Positions 35,753 to 43,454 of a stretch of 64,000 bases of DNA are shown here, one piece after another; position 1 is the stretch's first letter; each line of letters starts with the position of its first letter. The DNA is from Spirosoma linguale DSM 74 (GTDB lineage Bacteria; Bacteroidota; Bacteroidia; Cytophagales; Spirosomataceae): NCBI GenBank assembly GCA_000024525.1, contig CP001770.1, positions 1-64,000 of the forward strand, in the 5' to 3' direction. Under the pieces are notes generated by a model. The model was not told where the DNA came from. It was given only the letters and a program-made list of their open reading frames with translations, and did no database searches. A program made the translations under genes and the position numbers.

Positions 35753-37171
35753 CTACCGTCGATTAGTAGGTTGACCACTCATAAATCGTTGGATTAGTCC
35801 ATCAAGATTTTGCAGGGTATCATTCAGCCGTTCATAAAACTCTTGATTTATATTCTCAAGATCATTTTTTAATGCGGTTGATGTGGTTGAAACGATATTT
35901 ACGGCTTTACTCATCTCTGCCCGGTACTTGTCCCAAACAGATCCATTTAAATTCCGAAACTCCTCCAGTTGCGTCACTAAGATTTCTGCTTTCTCATTGA
36001 AATTCATTTGATTACGGACCCATACGTTTAGCTTTTGAGTTGTCAAGTCGAAGGCATCGGTAGTTTTCACCAGTGTGCTTACAGCACCCTCAACTTTGCT
36101 GGTGATCGCAGTAAACGTCCCATCGCTAATCATGACTTTTTCGAGTTCCGAAACCAGTGTCATCAGTTTACCATCACCCGAAACTAATTCCTGATTCACA
36201 TCAGCCACCGTAGTTAGGACATTCGATGCCACTTTCAGATTATTAGTGGCAATGTCGACCTGCTCAATAATTGTCTTGACTTGCTCACTTAGTCTGGCGA
36301 CCTGCTCCTTGTTTTCCTTTTGCCAGGTGTTAAGCATTTGCACACTGCCGTTCAATTCCTTGAAGTTCTCCTTAACCAGCTTGTCGATAAGCTCACTCAT
36401 CTGTGCGTTGAACTGCTCTGTCGATGCCCGCATGACTTCCACTAACGCTTCAGTATTGTTCTTCCGCAAGAGCTCGGAAAACTCATCAAACTTGGCGGTA
36501 AGCAATTTTTGATTCCCAAGCATTGATTTTACAATGGCATCGACTCCTGTTTGCTGCTCTTTAGTATAGGTATCCTGCGCTTTCTTTAGCTCTGTTAAAT
36601 TCCTTATAATTGATTCTGATTGCCTATATGTAATTTGATAATGATCCTCTTCTTGACGGGTTTGAGTCGTTATCAAGTCGTTTAGCTTTCCAATTTGTTG
36701 GTTAAAGGTTGTGCTATTCTCTTTAACCGATACATTCACCATATCCAATTCAGTCCGGAAAGTCCGCTCTAAATTTTCTACCTGTGTGCTAATCAAGTTT
36801 AGGGCTGATAGTTCATCACTTGAGCTTCGCGGCCGGTCTGGCGACTGGTCAATGTGTTGCTGTACGGATGCCAACACTTTTTGGAAAATAATCAAGCCCG
36901 CAATCCCCAAAACAGTTGCAAAAAATGCAGATTTCAAGCCACCTAATAGCTGAGGTAAGCTTCCCTGAATGTCATTGGCATCAAAGTCCGATAAGCCATA
37001 GGCAATGCCTATGGCTGTACACATTATACCAATAGTAGGAAAAACTGAAGGGATTAAATCGAGTACATAGGGATTTACATTGGAAGGCGTACGGTAAGCT
37101 TTTCTCAGGTAATAAATACTATAAATTGTCCATGAGCCGAGAAAACCGGCAGGTAATAAAAATTCAGTCAT
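35753..37171 (-). CDS. zorA: ZorA-like MotA/ExbB-family protein
   Basis: 472 residues. Three membrane helices are visible (about 2-22, 40-60, 73-101) with a MotA/ExbB-like segment (IGIMCTAIGIAYGL; LGGLKSAFFATVLGIAGLIIF). Residues 130-460 are a long series of coiled coils, which would form the intracellular tail reported for ZorA. It starts 29 bases after the Res-like gene stop, and is followed at once by the ZorB-like gene. Together with the HNH gene it has the make-up of type II Zorya; there is no ZorC or ZorD helicase as in type I. Name given by architecture and order. Confidence 0.88.
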   Translation of the reverse strand: MTEFLLPAGFLGSWTIYSIYYLRKAYRTPSNVNPYVLDLIPSVFPTIGIMCTAIGIAYGLSDFDANDIQGSLPQLLGGLKSAFFATVLGIAGLIIFQKVLASVQQHIDQSPDRPRSSSDELSALNLISTQVENLERTFRTELDMVNVSVKENSTTFNQQIGKLNDLITTQTRQEEDHYQITYRQSESIIRNLTELKKAQDTYTKEQQTGVDAIVKSMLGNQKLLTAKFDEFSELLRKNNTEALVEVMRASTEQFNAQMSELIDKLVKENFKELNGSVQMLNTWQKENKEQVARLSEQVKTIIEQVDIATNNLKVASNVLTTVADVNQELVSGDGKLMTLVSELEKVMISDGTFTAITSKVEGAVSTLVKTTDAFDLTTQKLNVWVRNQMNFNEKAEILVTQLEEFRNLNGSVWDKYRAEMSKAVNIVSTTSTALKNDLENINQEFYERLNDTLQNLDGLIQRFMSGQPTNRR

Positions 37172-37200
37172 AAAGGAAGGTGGGAAATATAATTGGGAGA

Positions 37201-39846
37201 TTATAAAATGAGCTGTTTATCGGGTTGACGTCCTTGAGGTAGCCACCCATTTTTCGCTAATGTCGCCGGAATCATCTCGTACTTCATGCCCGATGCAGTA
37301 GCCATTTCATTAGCCCACTTCTTTTTAGCTTGTACTACCTGGTCGTCAATTTGGTAGTCAGCTTTCACTTCAAACATGACATAACTCTTGTCCATAAGTT
37401 GGACCAAAAAGTCCGGGTAATAGGTTCGCAGCGCGTGACTCTCTGGGTCAATATAGGGAATACAGAAATCGCTCTGTCCATGCGTCAGCATGCCCGTAAA
37501 CCAAACTTTATCTATTCTGCCATCGCGTAACAGCTCCTTAAAAAAGTCAAACTCGGGTACTGAGTCAAAGCAGTAATTGCTCAGATGGAATGATTTTGAC
37601 TCATAGGGCTTGTAGTCCGCTGCCTGGTAGTTAGCCACTTTATCAGGCTTTGCTTTAACCCGATAGAAACCATCTTTCGGTATTTTGACCAGCTCGATCT
37701 CTTGCTCCTCTTTGCTCTCGAAAGACTTCAATTCATACAACTCATTAAAAAGGTGCGGAATCACCCAGTCATAAAGCAGCTCATTGAATTCATTCACTGC
37801 TTCCAGTATGGCCGTCGTGCCTTCTTCCGAATCCCGTAGTAATTTGGCAATGCGTATTGGCGATAGATTCAGATATCGGGATATTTCAGCTACCAAACTC
37901 AGCTCCGAGAAGGTTCGCTTCTCTTTGATGCTGGTCAAGTCGCGCTCGGGACCAATCTTCTTAGTCAGATCGGCTAATGATCGTTCGGTCACCGTTATAC
38001 GGTACTGATCTGTTTGCGTTTCGCTCAGCTTTAATAATGGTCGTTCCGTTTTCTTCTCAACCATTTTGTACAGTTTCTGGACCCGCTGTATTTTTATCTT
38101 AACGGGTGGCGGCACTACCCGTACTTCGATCTGATCACTGTCATTATCCCCGGCCGTAGTCAGGTCTTCTAAAGTCAGTTTAAAGTTCTGATCGAGTTCG
38201 GCCCGAAGGATTGTTTCGCACTCTTTGGACAAGTACACCCGCGCGGTTTCCTGCACGTCGCCAATAGCACGCAAACAGCGCATTGTAGCCTGAAGAACAA
38301 ACACTTTTGACTTGGGCTCCCGGTGCATCGCTACTGAGAATAGACTCCGGCAGTTCCAGCCTTCTTTACCTTTGTTAACCAGTAAGACAAATTGTTTTTC
38401 AGAGGCCGGTGTATCCAGTAAGTTGAACTCCCGGATTTCGTCATTGGTGCTCTTTTCGGTGTTCTCCAGCACCTTACTAGTTTGTACGTTCATACTGGCC
38501 AGAATCTCTTCAACCAGGGGCCGTATTTCTGTTTTTAGCTCATCGACCGTGGTACAGAAAATAGCCATCTTAGGGAGCATACCCTCATAACGCTTGTTAC
38601 CAAATTGTTCGTAGAATCCAGCTATAGCCGATTGCAAAAACGCCTTGGTTTGGTCCCTGACGTTTTCATAAGCATCGAGTTTTACCTGCTTCAGATATTT
38701 GTTATCGATGGCTTCCTTCAGCCCGTAGCTATAGACTACTTCCGGAAGGAGTCGGCTGCCAACGTACGGTGTACCGGTGAAGTTGTAACAGGCTACTACC
38801 TGTTCGCCCTTATCGGCCAGCAGTTTAGCCAGGGCGTTGATCGTAGCTCGTAGGCTGGTCTGTTTGGTCGGATCGAAATCCTGTTCGAGCTTGGTCCCAA
38901 ATACGTGGTGGGCTTCGTCTACGTAGATTCCGAGGTTTCGGAGTCGTCTAAGCTTCTCGAAGCGTTGGTTGGTCAATAGTTCAGCCTCCGAATCCAGATT
39001 CTCGAAGTCGTACAGATCCTCAAAGTCCTTGTTCAGCTCTTTTATGTTGTACGTCTTCTTGGCATCAGCAAAGAGCAGATCAGCCGCTTTTTTAGCCTTC
39101 GCTTGCCGCTTTAGAATGATCTTCTGTGTATTGGAAATGATTATGTTGTAGGCGGTGCCATCCAGTACGTTCAGCGCATCGCCCGACTCATCAAGGAAGT
39201 GAAATTTTAGGTGCGTATCCAGCCAGTTCATGTACTCGGCCGGTACTACCCTCGACTTGTCGAAACTTTCGATTTCGCGCAGGGAAGTTAGTACGGTTTT
39301 GTCCGGCGCAAATACGAGCGCGTTGTGGCAGTACTTCTTGTCGAGAGGAAACTTGTTGGCTAACAAGAACTCGTAGAAGATACAGGTAGCCATCAGTACC
39401 GTTTTACCTAACCCCATGGTCAGGGCAAAGATGTAGTTCGGGTACGACTGCTTATAGGCGGCCATCTGCTGAAAAATAGCCTTGGCCGTGGCTTTGTCGG
39501 TTTCCTGGTCCTGCTCCAGTATATCAAATATCTGGACCTGACCGGTACGATCAGCCCCGCCAACTGTGCGGCCCTCGAATTTGCCTGTTCTGTCGAACCA
39601 GTCCTGGAAGATGTCTGACAGTTGGGCGTTATCGAAAAACTCTTTCAGGAAGACATAGATTTCCAGGGCTTCGAACTGGGGCTTACGCAGGTAGGAACCG
39701 GCGTTCGTAGGGTCGTTGAAGCGCAGAAATTTTTTGGTGATAGCCGGGTAACTGGCGTAAATATCTTTACGCTTCTCCTGGTGGAAGCGCAACAGAAATC
39801 GGTAGAAATGGAATTCAACCGGTTTGGTTTGGGTACGTTTAGCCAT
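37201..39846 (-). CDS. Type III-like restriction subunit (Res): helicase plus nuclease
   Basis: 881 residues. SF2 helicase motifs: TMGLGKT (143-149), DEAH (310-313), NFTGTPY and QATMRCLRAIGDVQETAR (motif VI). Near the C-terminus, YYPDFLVQLMDKSYVMFEVKAD gives a PD-(D/E)XK nuclease core (about 808-826). It pairs with the Mod-like methyltransferase 9 bases upstream. The unit would cut unmodified DNA after ATP-driven movement, as type III enzymes do. The annotation as type III rests on the Mod-Res pairing and domain order, since some related pairs are placed in other classes. Confidence 0.87.
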   Translation of the reverse strand: MAKRTQTKPVEFHFYRFLLRFHQEKRKDIYASYPAITKKFLRFNDPTNAGSYLRKPQFEALEIYVFLKEFFDNAQLSDIFQDWFDRTGKFEGRTVGGADRTGQVQIFDILEQDQETDKATAKAIFQQMAAYKQSYPNYIFALTMGLGKTVLMATCIFYEFLLANKFPLDKKYCHNALVFAPDKTVLTSLREIESFDKSRVVPAEYMNWLDTHLKFHFLDESGDALNVLDGTAYNIIISNTQKIILKRQAKAKKAADLLFADAKKTYNIKELNKDFEDLYDFENLDSEAELLTNQRFEKLRRLRNLGIYVDEAHHVFGTKLEQDFDPTKQTSLRATINALAKLLADKGEQVVACYNFTGTPYVGSRLLPEVVYSYGLKEAIDNKYLKQVKLDAYENVRDQTKAFLQSAIAGFYEQFGNKRYEGMLPKMAIFCTTVDELKTEIRPLVEEILASMNVQTSKVLENTEKSTNDEIREFNLLDTPASEKQFVLLVNKGKEGWNCRSLFSVAMHREPKSKVFVLQATMRCLRAIGDVQETARVYLSKECETILRAELDQNFKLTLEDLTTAGDNDSDQIEVRVVPPPVKIKIQRVQKLYKMVEKKTERPLLKLSETQTDQYRITVTERSLADLTKKIGPERDLTSIKEKRTFSELSLVAEISRYLNLSPIRIAKLLRDSEEGTTAILEAVNEFNELLYDWVIPHLFNELYELKSFESKEEQEIELVKIPKDGFYRVKAKPDKVANYQAADYKPYESKSFHLSNYCFDSVPEFDFFKELLRDGRIDKVWFTGMLTHGQSDFCIPYIDPESHALRTYYPDFLVQLMDKSYVMFEVKADYQIDDQVVQAKKKWANEMATASGMKYEMIPATLAKNGWLPQGRQPDKQLIL

Positions 39847-39854
39847 CGGTCGAA

Positions 39855-41789
39855 TTAGTAAATCGTTACGGTTTGTTCGAGCGATTCAGATAGCAGATCC
39901 GTTATCTTCACCCGGATTGTACCATGGTTAGCAGGAACCGGGTAGACACCCCGAACAAGGTTGCTCCCCTCGGGAATATCGACCGTTGCTGGTTCGAGTA
40001 CAGCTCCGTCGTAGTTCCAGTCAATCAGGACCGATTCGACCAGCTCTTTCCAGTTGCCTACGTCTTCTTTCATGAGCGAAAGCTTTTGCAGGAGGTTCAT
40101 GGGGAAGAACTCTCGGATGAGGAGTTGGTTGTTTTCGATGCTGATCTCCGCTTCGGCGTCCCGTTTGAACTCCAGCTTGGAACGGTCGCGTAACACATCG
40201 ACCACTTCTACGTCGACTGCATAACCCATCGTTTTTATCTCATTTTTGAGCTGGGCTGCCAAGTCAGGTTCATGCCCCATGCAGATGAGCGTAATTTGTT
40301 CAACGGGCCGGTTTGGGGCTTCGGACTTCTTTTTCTCGTAAGCTCTAAGGTCTATGTTGCTGAGCAGTTCATTCAGATCAGCGCGGGTTGCAATCCGGTT
40401 GACGGGCATTACTTTAATCAGCCGCCCATCTTTCTCACCGTCGAACAGCCCACCACCCGGAGCGGGTTCAACTTCAAGTGCCTTCATTAGCAGTTCTTTT
40501 GCTTCGAGCGGATTTCGAAAAACGTCGTAATGATTGACATTATATACTTGAAACCCCGTATAAACAGTACCGTCGTTCACTTTGCCATTTAACTCGTTTG
40601 CAATTTTAATGAGTCGTTTCGTTGTGGTCTGAATAGCACCTAGGTTAATATCTGCTCCAATGAACCGTCGACCTAGTTTCATAGCTACGGACTGCGTAGT
40701 ACCGCTACCCATAAAGCAATCGAAGACAAGGTCGCCTGGGTTAGAGGAAACTTGAATTATTCTTTCGAGTAGGGTTTCAGGTTTTTGAGTTGGATAATCA
40801 ACTCGTTCTCCTGAATGTGAACTTAACAGTTTTACATCCGTCCACATATCTTGAAGTGAAACTCCGGGCATTTCGTCGAGATAATATTTCAGTCTGGGTA
40901 AACCGCTACTTGTGTAATAAATTTTCCCTTCCTGCTCAAACTTTTCCATATTTGCTTTAGAATATGCCCAATATCTACCGCTACTTAACGTATATCCTTT
41001 CCATTCATAGGAAGTATCTCCTCCCGGTTTTCTTGCAGTTAAATCAACCGTTTGAAAAGCTCTTCCGTCTTCATCTTTCATGCGATAATTTTGCTTTATA
41101 TAATCATCGCTGTATGGTATATATTGCTGATTCCAAATGTAATTTAAGCTTTTACAGTAATAAAAAATTATGTCGTGTTGTCGTCCAAAGAATTTTGCAC
41201 CTTGTTTAGCATCGCTATGCGCGGCTGTTCTTTTCCAAACAATCTCATTTAAGAAGTTATTCTGTCCAAAAATTTCGTCCAATAGACTGCGGATGTAATG
41301 GCTTTTATGATAGTCGCAATGAACATAAATACTGCCTTTTTCGGACAATAATTCCTTGAGTATTATAAGTCGCTCGTACATAAATTGCAAGTACTCGTCA
41401 TTCGTCCAAATATCCGTATATTGCTTTTCTTCAAAACTTGTGGCATCGTTCATGATATCCTTACCACGTAGCTGAATCTTCTTTTTATAATCTGCTTTAG
41501 AATCAAATGGAGGGTCGATATATATCAAATCAACTTGGCCCCGGAATTTCTTCAACAGATGACTCATAACTTGGAGATTATCACCCCAGAAGATTTGGTT
41601 CATCCAGCCATCCGTTTCTTCACCATAAGTTTCTTTGAGTTGGGCCGGGTAAAACTGTGTAGTTGTAAATGGCCGTTTCCCTTGCCACCTAAGCTCAGGA
41701 TAACCTTTTATAGGTTGCTCGAATTGATACTTTTCTACTGTAACGTCTTCTTGTTTGGTGCGGACGTTGAGGTTAAGATCTGTTTGCAT
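39855..41789 (-). CDS. Type III-like adenine DNA methyltransferase (Mod)
   Basis: 644 residues. Catalytic motif IV is DPPF (92-95) and the AdoMet-binding motif FMGSGTT follows at 359-365, the order of beta-class N6-adenine or N4-cytosine methyltransferases; DPPF fits adenine. The central 130-340 region is the target-recognition segment. The C-terminal third has no motif I can name. It would modify the plasmid and host DNA against the Res protein. It is expressed between the small winged-helix-like gene (49 bases upstream) and Res (9 bases downstream). The recognition sequence cannot be read from the protein. Confidence 0.92.
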   Translation of the reverse strand: MQTDLNLNVRTKQEDVTVEKYQFEQPIKGYPELRWQGKRPFTTTQFYPAQLKETYGEETDGWMNQIFWGDNLQVMSHLLKKFRGQVDLIYIDPPFDSKADYKKKIQLRGKDIMNDATSFEEKQYTDIWTNDEYLQFMYERLIILKELLSEKGSIYVHCDYHKSHYIRSLLDEIFGQNNFLNEIVWKRTAAHSDAKQGAKFFGRQHDIIFYYCKSLNYIWNQQYIPYSDDYIKQNYRMKDEDGRAFQTVDLTARKPGGDTSYEWKGYTLSSGRYWAYSKANMEKFEQEGKIYYTSSGLPRLKYYLDEMPGVSLQDMWTDVKLLSSHSGERVDYPTQKPETLLERIIQVSSNPGDLVFDCFMGSGTTQSVAMKLGRRFIGADINLGAIQTTTKRLIKIANELNGKVNDGTVYTGFQVYNVNHYDVFRNPLEAKELLMKALEVEPAPGGGLFDGEKDGRLIKVMPVNRIATRADLNELLSNIDLRAYEKKKSEAPNRPVEQITLICMGHEPDLAAQLKNEIKTMGYAVDVEVVDVLRDRSKLEFKRDAEAEISIENNQLLIREFFPMNLLQKLSLMKEDVGNWKELVESVLIDWNYDGAVLEPATVDIPEGSNLVRGVYPVPANHGTIRVKITDLLSESLEQTVTIY

Positions 41790-41838
41790 TAGGATTTGGT
41801 GTAAGTGCGTTATTCAGCCAAAAATTGGCTAAGTTAAG

Positions 41839-42429
41839 TTATTCTGAAAATCGGACAGATCGTCGGTCAAGGTTAATCTGCTCTCTAACCACGTACCCAA
41901 GCCCTTCCTTTTCAATTATTGATAGGCTTTCTAGCTCAGCAAGAATGCATTGCATTATCTCCATCTTGATCTGAGCCTCAAAAAGAGAATTATACGTTTG
42001 GTACAACTGATCAAGCGTGAAATATGGCTCATCGTAGTGTCCAGTCCGGTAGATTCCATAGAGTACATTCGACTCAAGCGAAGAAAAGCTATGGGTTCTG
42101 ATGCCATTGAAGTCTTTGAGCAGAACCAGCACAGCCGCCAATGATACCCAAGTTTTATAGTCGATTCCCAGAGCGGCCAACGATGTCCATCCAAGGGTTT
42201 TCCATAACTGATATTGGTTTATGTACAAGACATTACGCCAACTGATCGATTGGGCAGTTAGCTCACCAGCTGATGATTCTGATATATCAACGGATCTTTG
42301 CTCTGTGTCTCGATGGTCGTTGTATGCCAGTTCGACATTGTTGAGCAGGGCAAGGATATCAATTTTGCTGGTATCAAGTTCAGGATACTCAGTTGTAAAA
42401 TACTGTCGGAAATTCACCGGGCGAGCCAT
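41839..42429 (-). CDS. Unknown protein with winged-helix-like end
   Basis: 196 residues, no signal or membrane segment (the hydrophobic stretch SLAAVLVLLKDF is short). The last 60 residues (IKMEIMQCILAELESLSIIEKEGLGYVV) have the helix-helix-wing rhythm of a winged helix. I do not recognise a family. It lies between the nuclease-like gene (13 bases) and Mod (49 bases) in the eight-gene run, so it is probably part of the defence locus, perhaps as DNA-binding adaptor or regulator. Confidence 0.7.
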   Translation of the reverse strand: MARPVNFRQYFTTEYPELDTSKIDILALLNNVELAYNDHRDTEQRSVDISESSAGELTAQSISWRNVLYINQYQLWKTLGWTSLAALGIDYKTWVSLAAVLVLLKDFNGIRTHSFSSLESNVLYGIYRTGHYDEPYFTLDQLYQTYNSLFEAQIKMEIMQCILAELESLSIIEKEGLGYVVREQINLDRRSVRFSE

Positions 42430-42442
42430 AAGACGTAATGAT

Positions 42443-43420
42443 TTACATGAACAGCCATTTCGCTATGGATGCATCTAATTCTGAGTCATTAAAAACGATT
42501 CTGTACTTTGGGTTGAAGCCCCCAGCCGTGTCATCATTCCTTGTGCTACCTCGATCAGTATCTACCCTATCTTGACTATTTGGCAATTCACCTGATATGG
42601 GAATCCAACCCTTGCTATAACGTTCATCTACTTCTGGGCGATTATCAGTATTGAATTGAATAAACAAAGATCCACCAGCCGCCTGGTCTTTAGTAGCGGA
42701 AGAATCTATAACTTCTTGATAAACGTCGATCATTGATCTGCCGACTAGATTGAAAATTTTATAAAATGGCTTTGCTATATGAAGACTGGAAAAGGATGGC
42801 TTTTTAATCCATTTTCCGCTATTATAATAAGTTTTACCTTTAAGTTTTCTAGCGTCCACATATGTGCAACCGTAAACTTCAATCTCATCGGTAGTTGAAG
42901 CAGTTATAGAAGATATAGTTCTTGCATTAGCGCTGAAGTTATAAAATAGATAAATTGGAATTGTCATCTCAATTCTTTTTCCGTCTATATTAAGCGGTGC
43001 ATGATTCGCGTATTCCAATAAACTATCAATTTGATGTTTAATTACCTTACTCTTCTTATCCCCTACGACATGATCAATAGAATTATATAGTCCTGTTTTA
43101 CCAGTTTTGCTGGCAATTTTCGCCTGGCAAGGCAAAAAGGCATAACCGTGACCTATCTTAATAAAAAGCTCAATATCATTCCCATTTGCTTTTTCATCTA
43201 TGGCCTCAGACATTTCAACGGCATTTGGGAAAGCTAAGGATAGTAGTCTAAATTGAAAAAGTAAATTTTGGGTAACAGTCACTTCGTGAAACTTTAAGCC
43301 TCTACTATTCCGAACAAATCTTATCTTTTCCCAAGTAACTACTGAAAAAAACTTAATAAAGGAGGCTATATTTTTTTTTGCAATAAATTCTGTATACGTT
43401 TTTTCTATAATACTGCTCAT
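42443..43420 (-). CDS. Predicted PD-(D/E)XK-like protein of the defence locus
   Basis: 325 residues. Around residues 75-100, ANGNDIELFIKIG followed by YAFLPCQAKI gives the spaced D/E...QxK pattern of some PD-(D/E)XK nucleases, as in DUF6615-like proteins as I remember them. The middle part is strand-rich (MTIPIYLFYNFSA). It is the second gene of the eight-gene run, between the UvrD-like protein (34 bases upstream) and the winged-helix-like gene. A nuclease role is inference; catalytic residues would need comparison with the family. Confidence 0.65.
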   Translation of the reverse strand: MSSIIEKTYTEFIAKKNIASFIKFFSVVTWEKIRFVRNSRGLKFHEVTVTQNLLFQFRLLSLAFPNAVEMSEAIDEKANGNDIELFIKIGHGYAFLPCQAKIASKTGKTGLYNSIDHVVGDKKSKVIKHQIDSLLEYANHAPLNIDGKRIEMTIPIYLFYNFSANARTISSITASTTDEIEVYGCTYVDARKLKGKTYYNSGKWIKKPSFSSLHIAKPFYKIFNLVGRSMIDVYQEVIDSSATKDQAAGGSLFIQFNTDNRPEVDERYSKGWIPISGELPNSQDRVDTDRGSTRNDDTAGGFNPKYRIVFNDSELDASIAKWLFM

Positions 43421-43454
43421 TACATACAGCTAGTTTACGAATTTACTAATATTA

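Noticed and set aside
35753..37171. Flagellar motor or TonB-energising function for the MotA/ExbB-like gene
   Set aside because: No flagellar, ExbD or TonB genes nearby; the long coiled tail and the adjacent OmpA and HNH genes fit Zorya.
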